In this document: piece by piece, positions 46,941-55,003 of the stretch
How positions within the stretch are numbered: the first letter of the stretch is position 1
Layout: the number at the start of each line of letters is the position of its first letter
Origin: Magicicada septendecula
Lineage: Eukaryota > Arthropoda > Insecta > Hemiptera > Cicadidae
Assembly (NCBI GenBank): GCA_034769895.1
Contig: CM068373.1
Location: 433,795,080-433,859,079, forward strand
Direction of reading: 5' to 3'
DNA: 64,000 nt
The notes under the pieces: generated by a model
Told to the model about the DNA's origin: nothing
Databases searched by the model: none
Seen by the model: only the letters and a program-made list of their open reading frames with translations
Program-made: the position numbers and the translations under genes

Positions 46941-47483
46941 ATGCGTGTATATCAGAAGAGTGCAGAAGATGTCCGTCGCGGTCGAGGATTAATCGGAAAT
47001 TTACTGAATAAAGCGGTCGATATTTTACCTATCGAACTACATGTTCCTGGTTATCAATACTGTGAACCGGGTACGAAATTAAGTAAACGATTACAGCGCG
47101 GAGATTCGGGTATTAATAAATTAGACGCGGCTTGTAAGGAACACGATATAATATACTCGAAATATCGAGATACTGAAAATCGTTCTAAAGCCGATCGTGA
47201 ATTAGCGGAAAAAGCTTGGCAACGTGTAAAAGCACGAGACTCGTCTATCGGTGAAAAAGCTGCTGCTTGGGCGTTAACTAATATTATGAAAGCGAAAAGT
47301 AAATTCGGCGGCGGTATTAAAAATAAAAAAAATAAGCGAATTTCTAAATCAAAAAAAAGAAAAAGGAGGGGAAGGGGATTATACTTACGACCGTATAAAA
47401 AATCTGGTGGTGGTGGCGGTGGTGGGAATAAAAAAAAAAAAATCGAAAGAAATAAAGATTCCCTCACACGCTCTCACCAATAA
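46941..47483 (+). CDS. Phospholipase A2-domain virion protein (parvovirus VP1u-like)
   Basis: 180 residues. After a basic, Gly-rich start, residues 35-95 match the parvoviral-type PLA2 domain: Y-x-Y-C-E-P-G-T calcium-loop-like segment, N-K-L-D-A-A-C-K-E-H-D-I-I-Y with the catalytic His68-Asp69 pair, and a K-A-D-R-E-L-A helix. Such domains hydrolyse endosomal phospholipid during entry of parvoviruses, and related domains are known in adintoviruses. The C-terminus is a basic and Gly-rich tail running into an A13 run (about 47429-47441). The protease frame opens across that same run offset by one base and has no ATG of its own, so the two may form one polyprotein. ATG 46941 chosen; an upstream TTG is less likely. 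Confidence 0.8.
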   Translation: MRVYQKSAEDVRRGRGLIGNLLNKAVDILPIELHVPGYQYCEPGTKLSKRLQRGDSGINKLDAACKEHDIIYSKYRDTENRSKADRELAEKAWQRVKARDSSIGEKAAAWALTNIMKAKSKFGGGIKNKKNKRISKSKKRKRRGRGLYLRPYKKSGGGGGGGNKKKKIERNKDSLTRSHQ

Positions 47484-47826
47484 TGAATTGTTTTCCTACG
47501 CTAAACTCTTGAATGTATCTAATTTTAGAGGTGTTTTTATGAAAGATACTTTACCGTTAAATATTCAGAAAAATGAAACCGGTATTGTTAATTTAGATAG
47601 TATACGCGGGTCAGGTACGCATTGGGTATGTTACCGTAAACAAAATAAGACAATAAACTATTTCGATAGTTTTGGTAATTTAAGACCGCCAATTGAATTA
47701 GTTCGTTATTTTCAAACATCGGAGCAACAACCCGTCAATATAAACTATAATTATAAACGTTATCAACGATCAAATACAGTTAATTGTGGACGTTTGTGTT
47801 TACAGTTTCTTAGTAATAATGTTTAG
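47407..47826 (+). CDS. PRO: Adenain-type cysteine protease, start unclear
   Basis: Maturation protease of Polintons (peptidase family C5, adenovirus protease fold), expected to cut virion precursors. The conserved body starts at K-I-P-S-H-A-L-T-N-N-E-L. It contains F-R-G-V-F-M-x-D, catalytic His in G-T-H-W-V, the acidic residue in Y-F-D-S-F-G-N-L, and the nucleophile in N-C-G-R-L-C-L. The triad is intact and the length is normal. No ATG precedes the conserved body in this frame; the frame can only be entered at non-ATG codons or from the PLA2 ORF through the A13 run. Its stop overlaps the minor capsid start by 8 nt. Confidence 0.9.
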   Translation: MVVAVVGIKKKKSKEIKIPSHALTNNELFSYAKLLNVSNFRGVFMKDTLPLNIQKNETGIVNLDSIRGSGTHWVCYRKQNKTINYFDSFGNLRPPIELVRYFQTSEQQPVNINYNYKRYQRSNTVNCGRLCLQFLSNNV

Positions 47827-48538
47827 CTTAAACGGAGTAGGATCGTCGCTTAGTTGTGATATATTTTCTCCCATCGAACTCGAAGGAAATTGGGAACTCG
47901 GGTTGATTAATTTCATGACATACAATTCCATACCGAATGTTGAAGAAAATGTAAATAATATGTTTTATTTCGGTGACGATGAAGTGATTGCATTACCTAC
48001 AGGCTCTTATGAAATCGAGGATATAAACACTTATATAAATCAAAAATTACCAAAAAGTAATAAAAGGAAAATTATTAAATTATTAATACGTGCTAATAAT
48101 AATACTCTGAAAAGCGAAATCTATTCGAGTGAAACGATAGATTTCACTAAACCGAATTCTTTGGCTTCTCTTCTCGGATTCGCTAATACTGCCAAACTCG
48201 AACCGCTTATATGGCATTCATCACAGTCAACAATCAACATTGTAAAGACAGATGCTGTAAGACTTGTCTGCAGTGCTGTGGCTGGATCATTGAAGAACGG
48301 TCGAGAATCTCATATATTACACGAATTTTATCTAACAGTCGGGCCGGGGTATAAATTAGTAGAATCACCGACAAACGTTATCTATTTACCTGTGAATACA
48401 AATAGATTAGATAATATCACAATACGATTAGAAGATCAAGACGGAAAGTTAATAAATTTTAGAGAAGAAACGATTTCTTTGCGATTACATATAAGAAAAA
48501 GACGAGATGAGGCTAATTTTTCCTTATGGACAAAATAA
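47819..48538 (+). CDS. mCP: Minor capsid (penton-type) protein
   Basis: 239 residues from ATG 47819 (M-F-S-L-N-G-V-G-S-S-L-S). Family features: N-W-E-L-G-L-I-N-F near the start, L-P-T-G-S-Y-E-I-E-D-I-N near residue 60, then L-A-S-L-L-G-F near 115, and a C-terminal L-E-D-Q-D-G-K-L-I-N-F-R-x-E. This is the conserved single-jelly-roll minor capsid of Polintons that forms the pentons. No breaks. It is placed directly before the major capsid gene, with a small overlapping ORF bridging the two. Confidence 0.88.
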   Translation: MFSLNGVGSSLSCDIFSPIELEGNWELGLINFMTYNSIPNVEENVNNMFYFGDDEVIALPTGSYEIEDINTYINQKLPKSNKRKIIKLLIRANNNTLKSEIYSSETIDFTKPNSLASLLGFANTAKLEPLIWHSSQSTINIVKTDAVRLVCSAVAGSLKNGRESHILHEFYLTVGPGYKLVESPTNVIYLPVNTNRLDNITIRLEDQDGKLINFREETISLRLHIRKRRDEANFSLWTK

Positions 48539-48674
48539 AACAATAGTTAAGCCCGTAAATAGTGCCAGTAAAATACGGGATGCTAATCAGTTAACATCTC
48601 TTAATAGAAAATTTTTAAAGTCGTTAGGGTATAAAGTACTTATTAACAATGAGTATATTGGACGTGTTGAATAG
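48507..48674 (+). CDS. Small conserved ORF bridging minor and major capsid genes
   Basis: 55 residues, ATG at 48507. It overlaps the 3' end of the minor capsid gene by 32 nt and the 5' end of the major capsid gene by 26 nt, in another frame. The C-terminal part reads L-T-S-L-N-R-K-F-L-K-S-L-G-Y-K-V. I recall similar short ORFs with 'L-T-x-x-N-x-x-F-L-x-S-L-G' at this position in insect Polintons. Basic and soluble; function unknown, perhaps a virion cement or core peptide. Confidence 0.6.
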   Translation: MRLIFPYGQNKTIVKPVNSASKIRDANQLTSLNRKFLKSLGYKVLINNEYIGRVE

Positions 48675-49791
48675 CGCTGTCTATGATGACGATAGTATCA
48701 TCAGACGTGCGTATCATACACACACTCCTTACGCATCTACTACATTAAATAATAATGATCAGATACGTATTCCTGTTCATCAACAAGATCATTATACACT
48801 TCCTTGTGAGAGTTATCTACATATCGAAGGTAAATTAATGGGCGAAAACAATCAGAAAAACGAAAATATTCAATTAATTAGTAACGGATTAGCATTTTTA
48901 TTCGATGAAATACGGTACGAAATATGTGCTACGGAAGTAGATCGTGTTAAAAATGTCGGTATCACATCAGTAATGAAAAATATTTTAACATTCAAACCCG
49001 GTGATATGAAGAAAATAACTAATGCAGGATGGACGGGAGATGTAAAAAGTTGCTTCACAACAGATTCAACGAATTTCGTGTTTTGTATTCCTTTAAAATT
49101 ATTACTCGGTTTTGCCGAACAATACAAACGCATAATTTTAAATGTGAAACAAGAACTGATTTTAATACGATCATCGTCTGATAATAACGCAGTAGTTTTA
49201 AACGCTGTCGATAAATATAAATTACAATTAACAAAAATCAATTGGCGAATTCCTTATATTTATGTTAGCGATGAGTATAGACACAGATTATTGAGTATTG
49301 TTGATAGAGATACGCCAATAAAATTAGCGTTTCGTAGATGGGAGTTGCAAGAATACCCGACTTTGCCAGAAACTAAACAGTTAACGTGGACGATAAAAAC
49401 TGTGGCACAGACTGATAAACCGCGTTATATAATTGTAGGTTTTCAAACAGATAGAAAAAATAACATAGCAAAAAATGCCTCTCATTTTGATTTATGCAAC
49501 TTGCATAATATTAAATTATATTTGAATTCGGAATACTATCCGTATGATAATTTAAACGGAAGTAAAGAAACGTTATACGAGATGTATAAGGGGTTTCAAT
49601 CATCGTATTATGATGGTAGCGAGAACGAACCTGTTCTGGACAGGACCGATTATTTATTATATGCGCCGATAATTGTTATTGACTGCTCTCATCAGAGCGA
49701 CCTTTTAAAAACCGGTTCTGTCGATGTTCGTTTAGAAATAAACGCAAAATTTTCCGCCGAAAACGACTGCATACTGCTTACTAATATCTGA
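48649..49791 (+). CDS. MCP: Major capsid protein (double jelly roll)
   Basis: 380 residues, the main hexon-type shell protein. Conserved Polinton features run in order: N-N-D-Q-I-R-I-P-V and L-P-C-E-S-Y-L-H-I-E-G near residues 33-63; F-L-F-D-E-I-R-Y-E-I near 85; R-V-K-N-V-G-I-T-S near 105; I-P-L-K-L-L-L-G-F near 150; and a Y-P-Y-D-N-L-N-G-S segment near 300. It ends V-R-L-E-I-N-A-K-F. Full family length, intact frame. It closes the rightward structural block. Confidence 0.93.
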   Translation: MSILDVLNSAVYDDDSIIRRAYHTHTPYASTTLNNNDQIRIPVHQQDHYTLPCESYLHIEGKLMGENNQKNENIQLISNGLAFLFDEIRYEICATEVDRVKNVGITSVMKNILTFKPGDMKKITNAGWTGDVKSCFTTDSTNFVFCIPLKLLLGFAEQYKRIILNVKQELILIRSSSDNNAVVLNAVDKYKLQLTKINWRIPYIYVSDEYRHRLLSIVDRDTPIKLAFRRWELQEYPTLPETKQLTWTIKTVAQTDKPRYIIVGFQTDRKNNIAKNASHFDLCNLHNIKLYLNSEYYPYDNLNGSKETLYEMYKGFQSSYYDGSENEPVLDRTDYLLYAPIIVIDCSHQSDLLKTGSVDVRLEINAKFSAENDCILLTNI

Positions 49792-49922
49792 TAATTTGCT
49801 CGTATATTTACCTTTATCTGGCGTTATAAGAAAATCGATAGAATGAATCGATTGTTAACATTATATTTATTCGCTTGTCATACACATTTTATAATCACTT
49901 GTAGTGTTAGCGCTTTATAATA

Positions 49923-50425
49923 ATGATCGGCTTTATTGTTGATGTTCAATGTTTTTTCGATGATGCCAAAAATTATATTGTTAAAGAATTGTGTGTACAA
50001 AGAATAGAAAATCACAACTGTGCTGGTGTGAGAGAACATTATTTGTTTTTACCACCATTCGATTATCGTTATTTATCAAAAAATAGAAAAAACAAGTAGA
50101 GTGGTTGAAAAGATTTTTTCATGGTTTCAGCTGGAATTGTGGAATTCACAGCTATGACGAACTTCACAATATTTTAAACAGCATCGTTACTGAAGGTGAA
50201 TATGTGTATACTAAAGGAGCGGAAAAGCAGAGACTCATTGAGAACATGCTCGACTACAAGTCGGTTGAAGTAATAGATCTCGAAGCGTTTAAGTGTCCAT
50301 CATTAAGTGTCTTACAACAGCAGACTGTGGCACGTGTTGATTGCCCATATAAACATAATCTTGATCATTGTGCGCTAAATAATGTATTTCATATAGCAAA
50401 TTGGATATTGAATAATAAAATTTAA
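49923..50425 (+). pseudogene. Conserved Polinton protein, RNase H-fold-like, frameshifted
   Basis: Frame one (ATG 49923 to TAG at 50097-50099) starts I-V-D-V-Q-C-F and ends with R-Y-L-S-K-N-R-K-N-K. The next frame resumes with W-L-K-R-F-F-H-G-F-S-W-N-C-G, then Y-V-Y-T-K-G-A-E-K and a Cys/His C-terminus. The two parts occur in the same order in an uncharacterised protein common in insect Polintons, which I believe has an RNase H or exonuclease-like fold. The switch falls among A6 runs near 50080-50093. Either an inactivating indel or an assembly error. Confidence 0.7.
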
Positions 50426-50591
50426 AATGTATTTTTTTTAATGTATTTATTTCACATCTTTTTCCTTCACTATTATTAATCTATGATCGACTACAAGTCG
50501 GTTGAAGTGTCCATCATTAAGCGTCTTAAAACAGTCTGTATAAGCATATTTTTTTTCTTCACTATTACTATGTTAGAACATCACATTATTA

Positions 50592-51323
50592 TTAATCCGT
50601 GAATCCATGATAAATACCAAGCCCATCATTGTCACGCACTAACACTGTGCGTTTACTCCAGTCGTTTAATCCCTCGTTATAACGAACCCAAGCTGTTAAG
50701 GCTCTATGCAATTCCGAACCGTATAATGTTCTATTATTGCGATCTCTGTATATTAATAGTATAGCTGTATGATAGCACACATCATTTATTATACTCTTAC
50801 AACTTGTATTATATATGGTGTTCGCTATTATACTGTCGTCTGATTGCAAATGTACATAACATTCATGACGTTCGCAGTACATTCGATCTGTTAATAACAG
50901 TTGTTTTTCTATCCATTTAATAATTTTTTTACCGTCTGTACAGCTAATTTTAGAACTGGACAGACAGGCGTCGACACAAGCACAATTATTAATTTTAGAT
51001 TCGTGACCGTGTGTTAATATATGATTCAAAATATAATCTCTATATAAATTTATAGAATCACATACACACCGTATTATAGATCGTATATTACCCGTATACA
51101 AACGCGATGTATACAAACGATCTACTATATTTTTTGATTTGTTTCTATACATAGCGCAACGACGGTCGCCTTCAGGAATTTTAAAATCTGTATTTTTATT
51201 ATGACTTGGTCGACAAAATTTAATATCAAGGTAATGTTCTAACATAGCTATACACTCCCATGTGTGACTTAGATATTTATCATCGACACGCACGCTTGGG
51301 TTGAACTCTTGCTCACGGTCCAT
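50592..51323 (-). CDS. Hypothetical Cys-rich protein, spliced leader likely
   Basis: 243 residues from ATG 51323 (M-D-R-E-Q-E-F). Around a dozen cysteines, several in pairs (N-N-C-A-C-V-D-A-C, Y-C-E-R-H-E-C-Y), suggest zinc binding or disulfides. There is no signal peptide or membrane segment. I do not recognise the family. A TTTCCTTTGTGCAG acceptor (intron end 51327) lies 3 nt before the ATG, so the mRNA probably acquires a 5' leader by splicing. It is the most distal long gene of the minus-strand cluster that begins with dUTPase. Confidence 0.6.
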   Translation of the reverse strand: MDREQEFNPSVRVDDKYLSHTWECIAMLEHYLDIKFCRPSHNKNTDFKIPEGDRRCAMYRNKSKNIVDRLYTSRLYTGNIRSIIRCVCDSINLYRDYILNHILTHGHESKINNCACVDACLSSSKISCTDGKKIIKWIEKQLLLTDRMYCERHECYVHLQSDDSIIANTIYNTSCKSIINDVCYHTAILLIYRDRNNRTLYGSELHRALTAWVRYNEGLNDWSKRTVLVRDNDGLGIYHGFTD

Positions 51324-51422
51324 TACCTGCACAAAGGAAAGGATTTTGTGAAAGTATTAAACACCAACACTAAATTTTTTATATGTTATTTATTTATACA
51401 TATATATAAAATGACAAAAATT

Positions 51423-51593
51423 CTATAATTTTTTTATCAATTCTTTTATAAACGGTCTTATAGTCGAGCCTGGCCTGTCGACTATCGCTTTCAATTTCGC
51501 AATTTCTCCAGGTGTTAATCTTTTCGGCGAAAAAAACCATTTATTGAGAAGACGACTCTCCTCCTCCTGTTTTGATGACGTGTTCATTTCCAT
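51423..51593 (-). CDS. Small basic hypothetical protein (56 aa)
   Basis: ATG at 51593, stop at 51423-51425. A charged N-terminus is followed by L-N-K-W-F-F-S-P-K-R-L-T-P-G-E-I-A-K-L-K and a basic C-terminus. No family recognised. Support comes from its position in the minus-strand cluster and its coding-like composition compared with the AT-rich flanks. No clear acceptor directly precedes the ATG. Confidence 0.4.
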   Translation of the reverse strand: MEMNTSSKQEEESRLLNKWFFSPKRLTPGEIAKLKAIVDRPGSTIRPFIKELIKKL

Positions 51594-51998
51594 CAAAGAC
51601 GCAAATAGAAGTAGGCCAAAAACAGCTATAAATGTGTTCTATGTAAAATCAAATACGTTTTAAAAATAACATAAGAAAGTCTTATAACAAAAAACAAAAT
51701 AATTTTTTTTGAATAGAGAAATGTAAAACATGTTATACTTTGTAATAATACATATATTAAAAATGATATAAAAATAACACACTTATTTTACAGGTGGTCA
51801 AGAAAAAAACAAGAATTGTTATACACGTTCTTGTGTAAAACATATTATTTTTATTATATATTAAAATTAAAAATTAAAATTTAATAAGCAACTGTAAATT
51901 ATTTATATATACATACAATTAAAATTAAATACTTATTTATAATATATACATATTTACATACATCAATCAATCAACTAACAGACCAACCTTAAATTATT
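51594..51998. other. Polinton spacer, no gene recognised
   Basis: Very AT-rich spacer downstream of the minus-strand hypothetical gene. Contains several AATAAA/TTTATT-like strings that could be poly(A) signals. No ORF of note. Confidence 0.5.
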
Positions 51999-52832
51999 TT
52001 AATACGGCTTATACCGCGTCTTGTACGAGCCGTGTGCTACATCTTTAACATTTTTAATTTTGATTAAAGCTGATTTAAATAAATCGGTTGTTGCCACGAA
52101 CAGCGGGTCTTGTGGTGACGATGCTAAAACAGTCACTTTCCGGGATACTTTTTGCCACCAGTTGTCGGAAGGTACATGTTTGATGTCAGCCGTCTGCGTT
52201 AATTTTACCTCGATCAAATATGGACCTTCTTCACCTGGTGTTTTGATCCATTTCTTCATGCCGTCTTTTAATATCTCAAACTTTTGTTAAAATTTAGTAT
52301 TTTTTATTTTTTTTGATTTTTCAGATTTTTTAGATTTTTTAGATTTCGAAAAAGAATTAAAAATTTTATCAAAATCGTCTTCGCTATCTGATTGAGTATC
52401 GGTACTACTATCGCTGTTTTTATCGAGTTCAATCGTCTCGACCGATTTCTTTATACTAATTAATTCACGAAACAATTTAATACTATCATAATCTAAATTT
52501 TTGCTATTGAAAAGTTCGTCATCAATCTGAGAATTAAAATAATCGATAATTTCCGCTAAGGTCATTTCTTTTTGTTTCCTACGGAAAATATCGATTTCTG
52601 ACGGTTCATCATCAAATATATGCATGACCGCACTCTGAATAATTAAATATAAATTAATAATAATTGAAGGTTGGTCCAGTACAATCGCTTTCAAATTTTC
52701 TAATGCCTCCTCCCACAGCACTATTTTTACCAGCCCCGTTATGTAAAGACATTGAATCAGGTCTTTAATTGAAAAATACGTCGATGGGCCGGCGGATGCT
52801 GAAGGAGAAGTATTGGATGCTTCGCGTTCCAT
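51999..52832 (-). CDS. Hypothetical acidic/basic protein, one frame with an internal stop
   Basis: From ATG 52832 the minus strand encodes 181 residues: a Ser-rich start, a helical middle, an acidic D-S-S-T-D-T-Q-S-D-S-E-D-D patch and a Lys/Ser-rich end. It stops at TAA 52287-52289. In exactly the same frame the sequence resumes, and from 52259 it encodes 86 more residues (P-G-E-E-G-P-Y-L-I-E-V-K-L, D-N-W-W-Q-K-V). Either one gene has acquired a nonsense change or reads through, or two adjacent genes share a frame by chance. A TTTCTAG acceptor (intron end 52835) lies 2 nt before the ATG. Family unknown. Confidence 0.5.
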
Positions 52833-52918
52833 TACTAGAAACAGAAAAAAAATAACAATTAATTTCTAACAACATTTTAAAAAAAAATAAATAATATTGT
52901 TAGAAAAAAAAAGAAAAT

Positions 52919-53422
52919 TTATAAATCTGTTAAAAATTTTTCTATTTCTAGCAATAAGTTTTCATCATCATCATAGTTATCTGCAACGCTTGTTCCTCCT
53001 GTCGAACCAAAACCACAAGAGCCGCGAGCTGTTGAATCTAAACTCGCTAATTCTTGTAATTTTGGTTCAGCTATTTGTTCGCATATTAACTGCGCTATAC
53101 GATCTCCTTTTCGAATGTAAAAAATTTCAGAAGAATGGTTAAATAAAATTACACCAACATTGCCGCGATAATCTCTATCAATAACGCCTGCACCAACGGC
53201 GATATGGTGTTTTAACGCTAACCCAGAACGTGGTGCAATTCGTCCGTAACATTTCTCTGGAATTTTAACAGCCAAATCAGTTTTAACTAACGCATTGTCA
53301 TGAGGAGCGATCATGCAATCATACGCGCTTCTGAGATCGAAACCCGCAGCATATGCGCTCATTTTGACTGGAGGATAAGCATTATCAGATAACTTGACAA
53401 AAAACAGAGTTGGAACTGCCAT
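52919..53422 (-). CDS. dut: dUTP diphosphatase (trimeric dUTPase)
   Basis: Hydrolyses dUTP to dUMP and PPi, keeping uracil out of newly made element DNA. 167 residues with all five motifs: A-G-F-D-L-R-S-A (1), P-R-S-G-L-A (2), G-V-I-D-R-D-Y-R-G (3), G-D-R-I-A-Q-L-I (4) and R-G-S-x-G-F-G-S-T-G-G (5). Normal length and no break, so likely active. The ATG lies 5 nt downstream of a TTGTGTTGCAG acceptor (intron end 53428). It is the first gene of the minus-strand cluster and is divergent from PolB across a repeat-rich region. Confidence 0.96.
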   Translation of the reverse strand: MAVPTLFFVKLSDNAYPPVKMSAYAAGFDLRSAYDCMIAPHDNALVKTDLAVKIPEKCYGRIAPRSGLALKHHIAVGAGVIDRDYRGNVGVILFNHSSEIFYIRKGDRIAQLICEQIAEPKLQELASLDSTARGSCGFGSTGGTSVADNYDDDENLLLEIEKFLTDL

Positions 53423-53427
53423 TATGC

Positions 53428-54055
53428 CTGCAACACAAAAAACAAATTATACTGCCTTCAGCGATGATAATATCTATATACAAAAACAATTACATTATCG
53501 GATAATATTAACATATATTAAAAAACAATTTTAAACAATTACTTACTGAATTGATGTATGAAGTTGTTGCACAAAAAAGAGAAGAAGAACAAGCTGATAA
53601 TATCTGTATAAAACAAAATAAAGTATTAGTTTTATAACTCAACATAACCACCAGTAGCGTTAGTGTTTTTTAATAAAAATAATCATTTACCAAAAGTGAC
53701 GGCAGTCGATTGATAAAAACGTACGAAGGGAGACGAAACAAGCTGATAATATCTGTATAAAACAAAATAAAGTATTAATTTTACAACTTAAAATCTATTA
53801 CTATCAACAGCGCTAATGTTTTTATATTAAATAAAAATATCCGCTTACCAAAAATAATAGTAGTAGTAGTAGTAGTAGTAGTAGTAATAATAAGCAGATG
53901 ATATCTGTATAAAAATAAAAAAAGTATTAATTTCACAACTTAACATTATCTATTTAAAATCTATCACCATCAACAATGTTAGTGTATACAAAAAATTGTC
54001 TCTTACCTGAGATAGCAGCAGTACAACACGTCGAGTCGAACGAAGAATTGTACAT
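53428..54055 (-). other. Putative leader with four short exons and four GT-AG introns
   Basis: Exon 1 is about 54055-54007; intron 54006-53905 (GTAAGA...TTTATACAG). Exon 2 is 53904-53849; intron 53848-53753 (GTAAGC...TTTATACAG). Exon 3 is 53752-53691; intron 53690-53604 (GTAAAT...TTTATACAG). Exon 4 is 53603-53547; intron 53546-53428 (GTAAGT...GTGTTGCAG). Exons 2-4 all begin ATAT(T/C)ATC and are tandem copies, as are the introns upstream of them. Exon 2 holds a TAG-triplet microsatellite. All donor and acceptor dinucleotides are GT and AG, with T-rich acceptors. The assignment is by inspection; no transcript evidence is available. Confidence 0.65.
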
Positions 54056-54076
54056 AGATCAGTAAAATCCAATTCA

Positions 54077-54085
54077 CTTTATATA
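54077..54085 (-). promoter_or_regulatory. TATA box for the dUTPase-side transcript
   Basis: TATATAAAG on the minus strand. A start about 30 nt downstream would fall near 54055, just ahead of leader exon 1. No clear initiator consensus is seen. Confidence 0.5.
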
Positions 54086-54122
54086 CATTTTTTGAGAATA
54101 CCAATTATGACCTCTGTACAGA

Positions 54123-54640
54123 GACTTGTTTACTGTTTTCCGTTATCAAGCCACTTCCATTTACGTAATTATACAAAAAAACTGTGATTAATAATCATGT
54201 GATATGCGCGTGAAACTTGCTATTTACAGACTGTAATGTCAAAACAACAAAAAAATAATATAAAGAAATAAAAATACTGTAAAAAGAATAATAATTAGAA
54301 CTTTGTATCCAGATTTTGTTTACTGTTTTCGTTATCAAGCTAATTCCATTTACGTAATTGTACAAACAGCTGCAATTAATAATCATGTAACATACACGTG
54401 AAACTTGTTATTTATAGGTTGTAATGTCAAAACAAACAAAAAATAATATGTAAGAATACTGTAGAGAGAATAATAATTAAAACTCTGTACCCAGATTTCG
54501 TTACTGTTTCCGTTATCGAACCAATTATTTTAATAACTGTAATTAATAATCGTGTGATATACACGTGAAACTTGTTATTTACAGATTGTAATATAAAAAA
54601 CAAAACAAAAAATAATATAATTAAGAGTACTGTCGATTAA
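54123..54640. repeat. Three tandem copies of a 180-190 bp unit between dUTPase and PolB
   Basis: Copies of '(t)ttactgtttt(c)cgttatcaa(g/a)c' followed by 'attaataatc(a/g)tgt' and 'cgtgaaacttg(c/t)tattta' start near 54129, 54320 and 54502. They show increasing divergence and sit in the divergent intergenic region. Enhancer, replication or simple expansion roles are all possible. Confidence 0.8.
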
Positions 54641-54754
54641 ACAACCCGGAATTATCGCAAATTGGTTTTTCCATTTATGTACAGCGCCAATTAACTGAAA
54701 TGACGTAAATATTTTTTGTCTCAATTTGTATTTTACTGTTGTGGCCGCAAAACG

Positions 54755-54788
54755 TTTAAATACTACGATTCTATTCCTCTACATCAGT
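54755..54788 (+). promoter_or_regulatory. Probable PolB core promoter
   Basis: A TATA variant TTTAAATA at 54755-54762 and an arthropod-type initiator TCAGT at 54784-54788, with 31 nt from the first T to the initiator A. Downstream, a T-rich acceptor ending at 54997 lies 6 nt before the PolB ATG, so the leader is probably spliced. Confidence 0.45.
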
Positions 54789-55003
54789 ATGAAGACAAAT
54801 TCATCAAATTCGTTACAGGACAGATAGAGATACAATCGCTTCACAACAAAATCAACGAATTTTGTGTAACAAGAACTGATTTAATTCAGTTATAACAACA
54901 GCAACCTATAGGTATTGGAATTATTTCTTTTACTGTTAGACTAATTCAATAGTAAATACTTACTTTTTAAAAAATGAATGATTTTACTTTTTTTTAGATT
55001 ATA

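Noticed and set aside
47054..47467. 137-codon minus-strand ORF opposite PLA2 and protease
   Set aside because: Shadow of the Lys/Gly-rich coding strand. The plus-strand genes are clearly real.
48870..49241. 123-codon minus-strand ORF inside the major capsid gene
   Set aside because: Antisense shadow of a conserved gene.
53547..54055. Leader exons encoding a short poly-leucine signal peptide protein
   Set aside because: Exon 1 has an ATG at about the predicted start site and the joined frame is open briefly, but it ends at stops depending on the exon choice. The leucines come from a triplet microsatellite. A non-coding leader is simpler.
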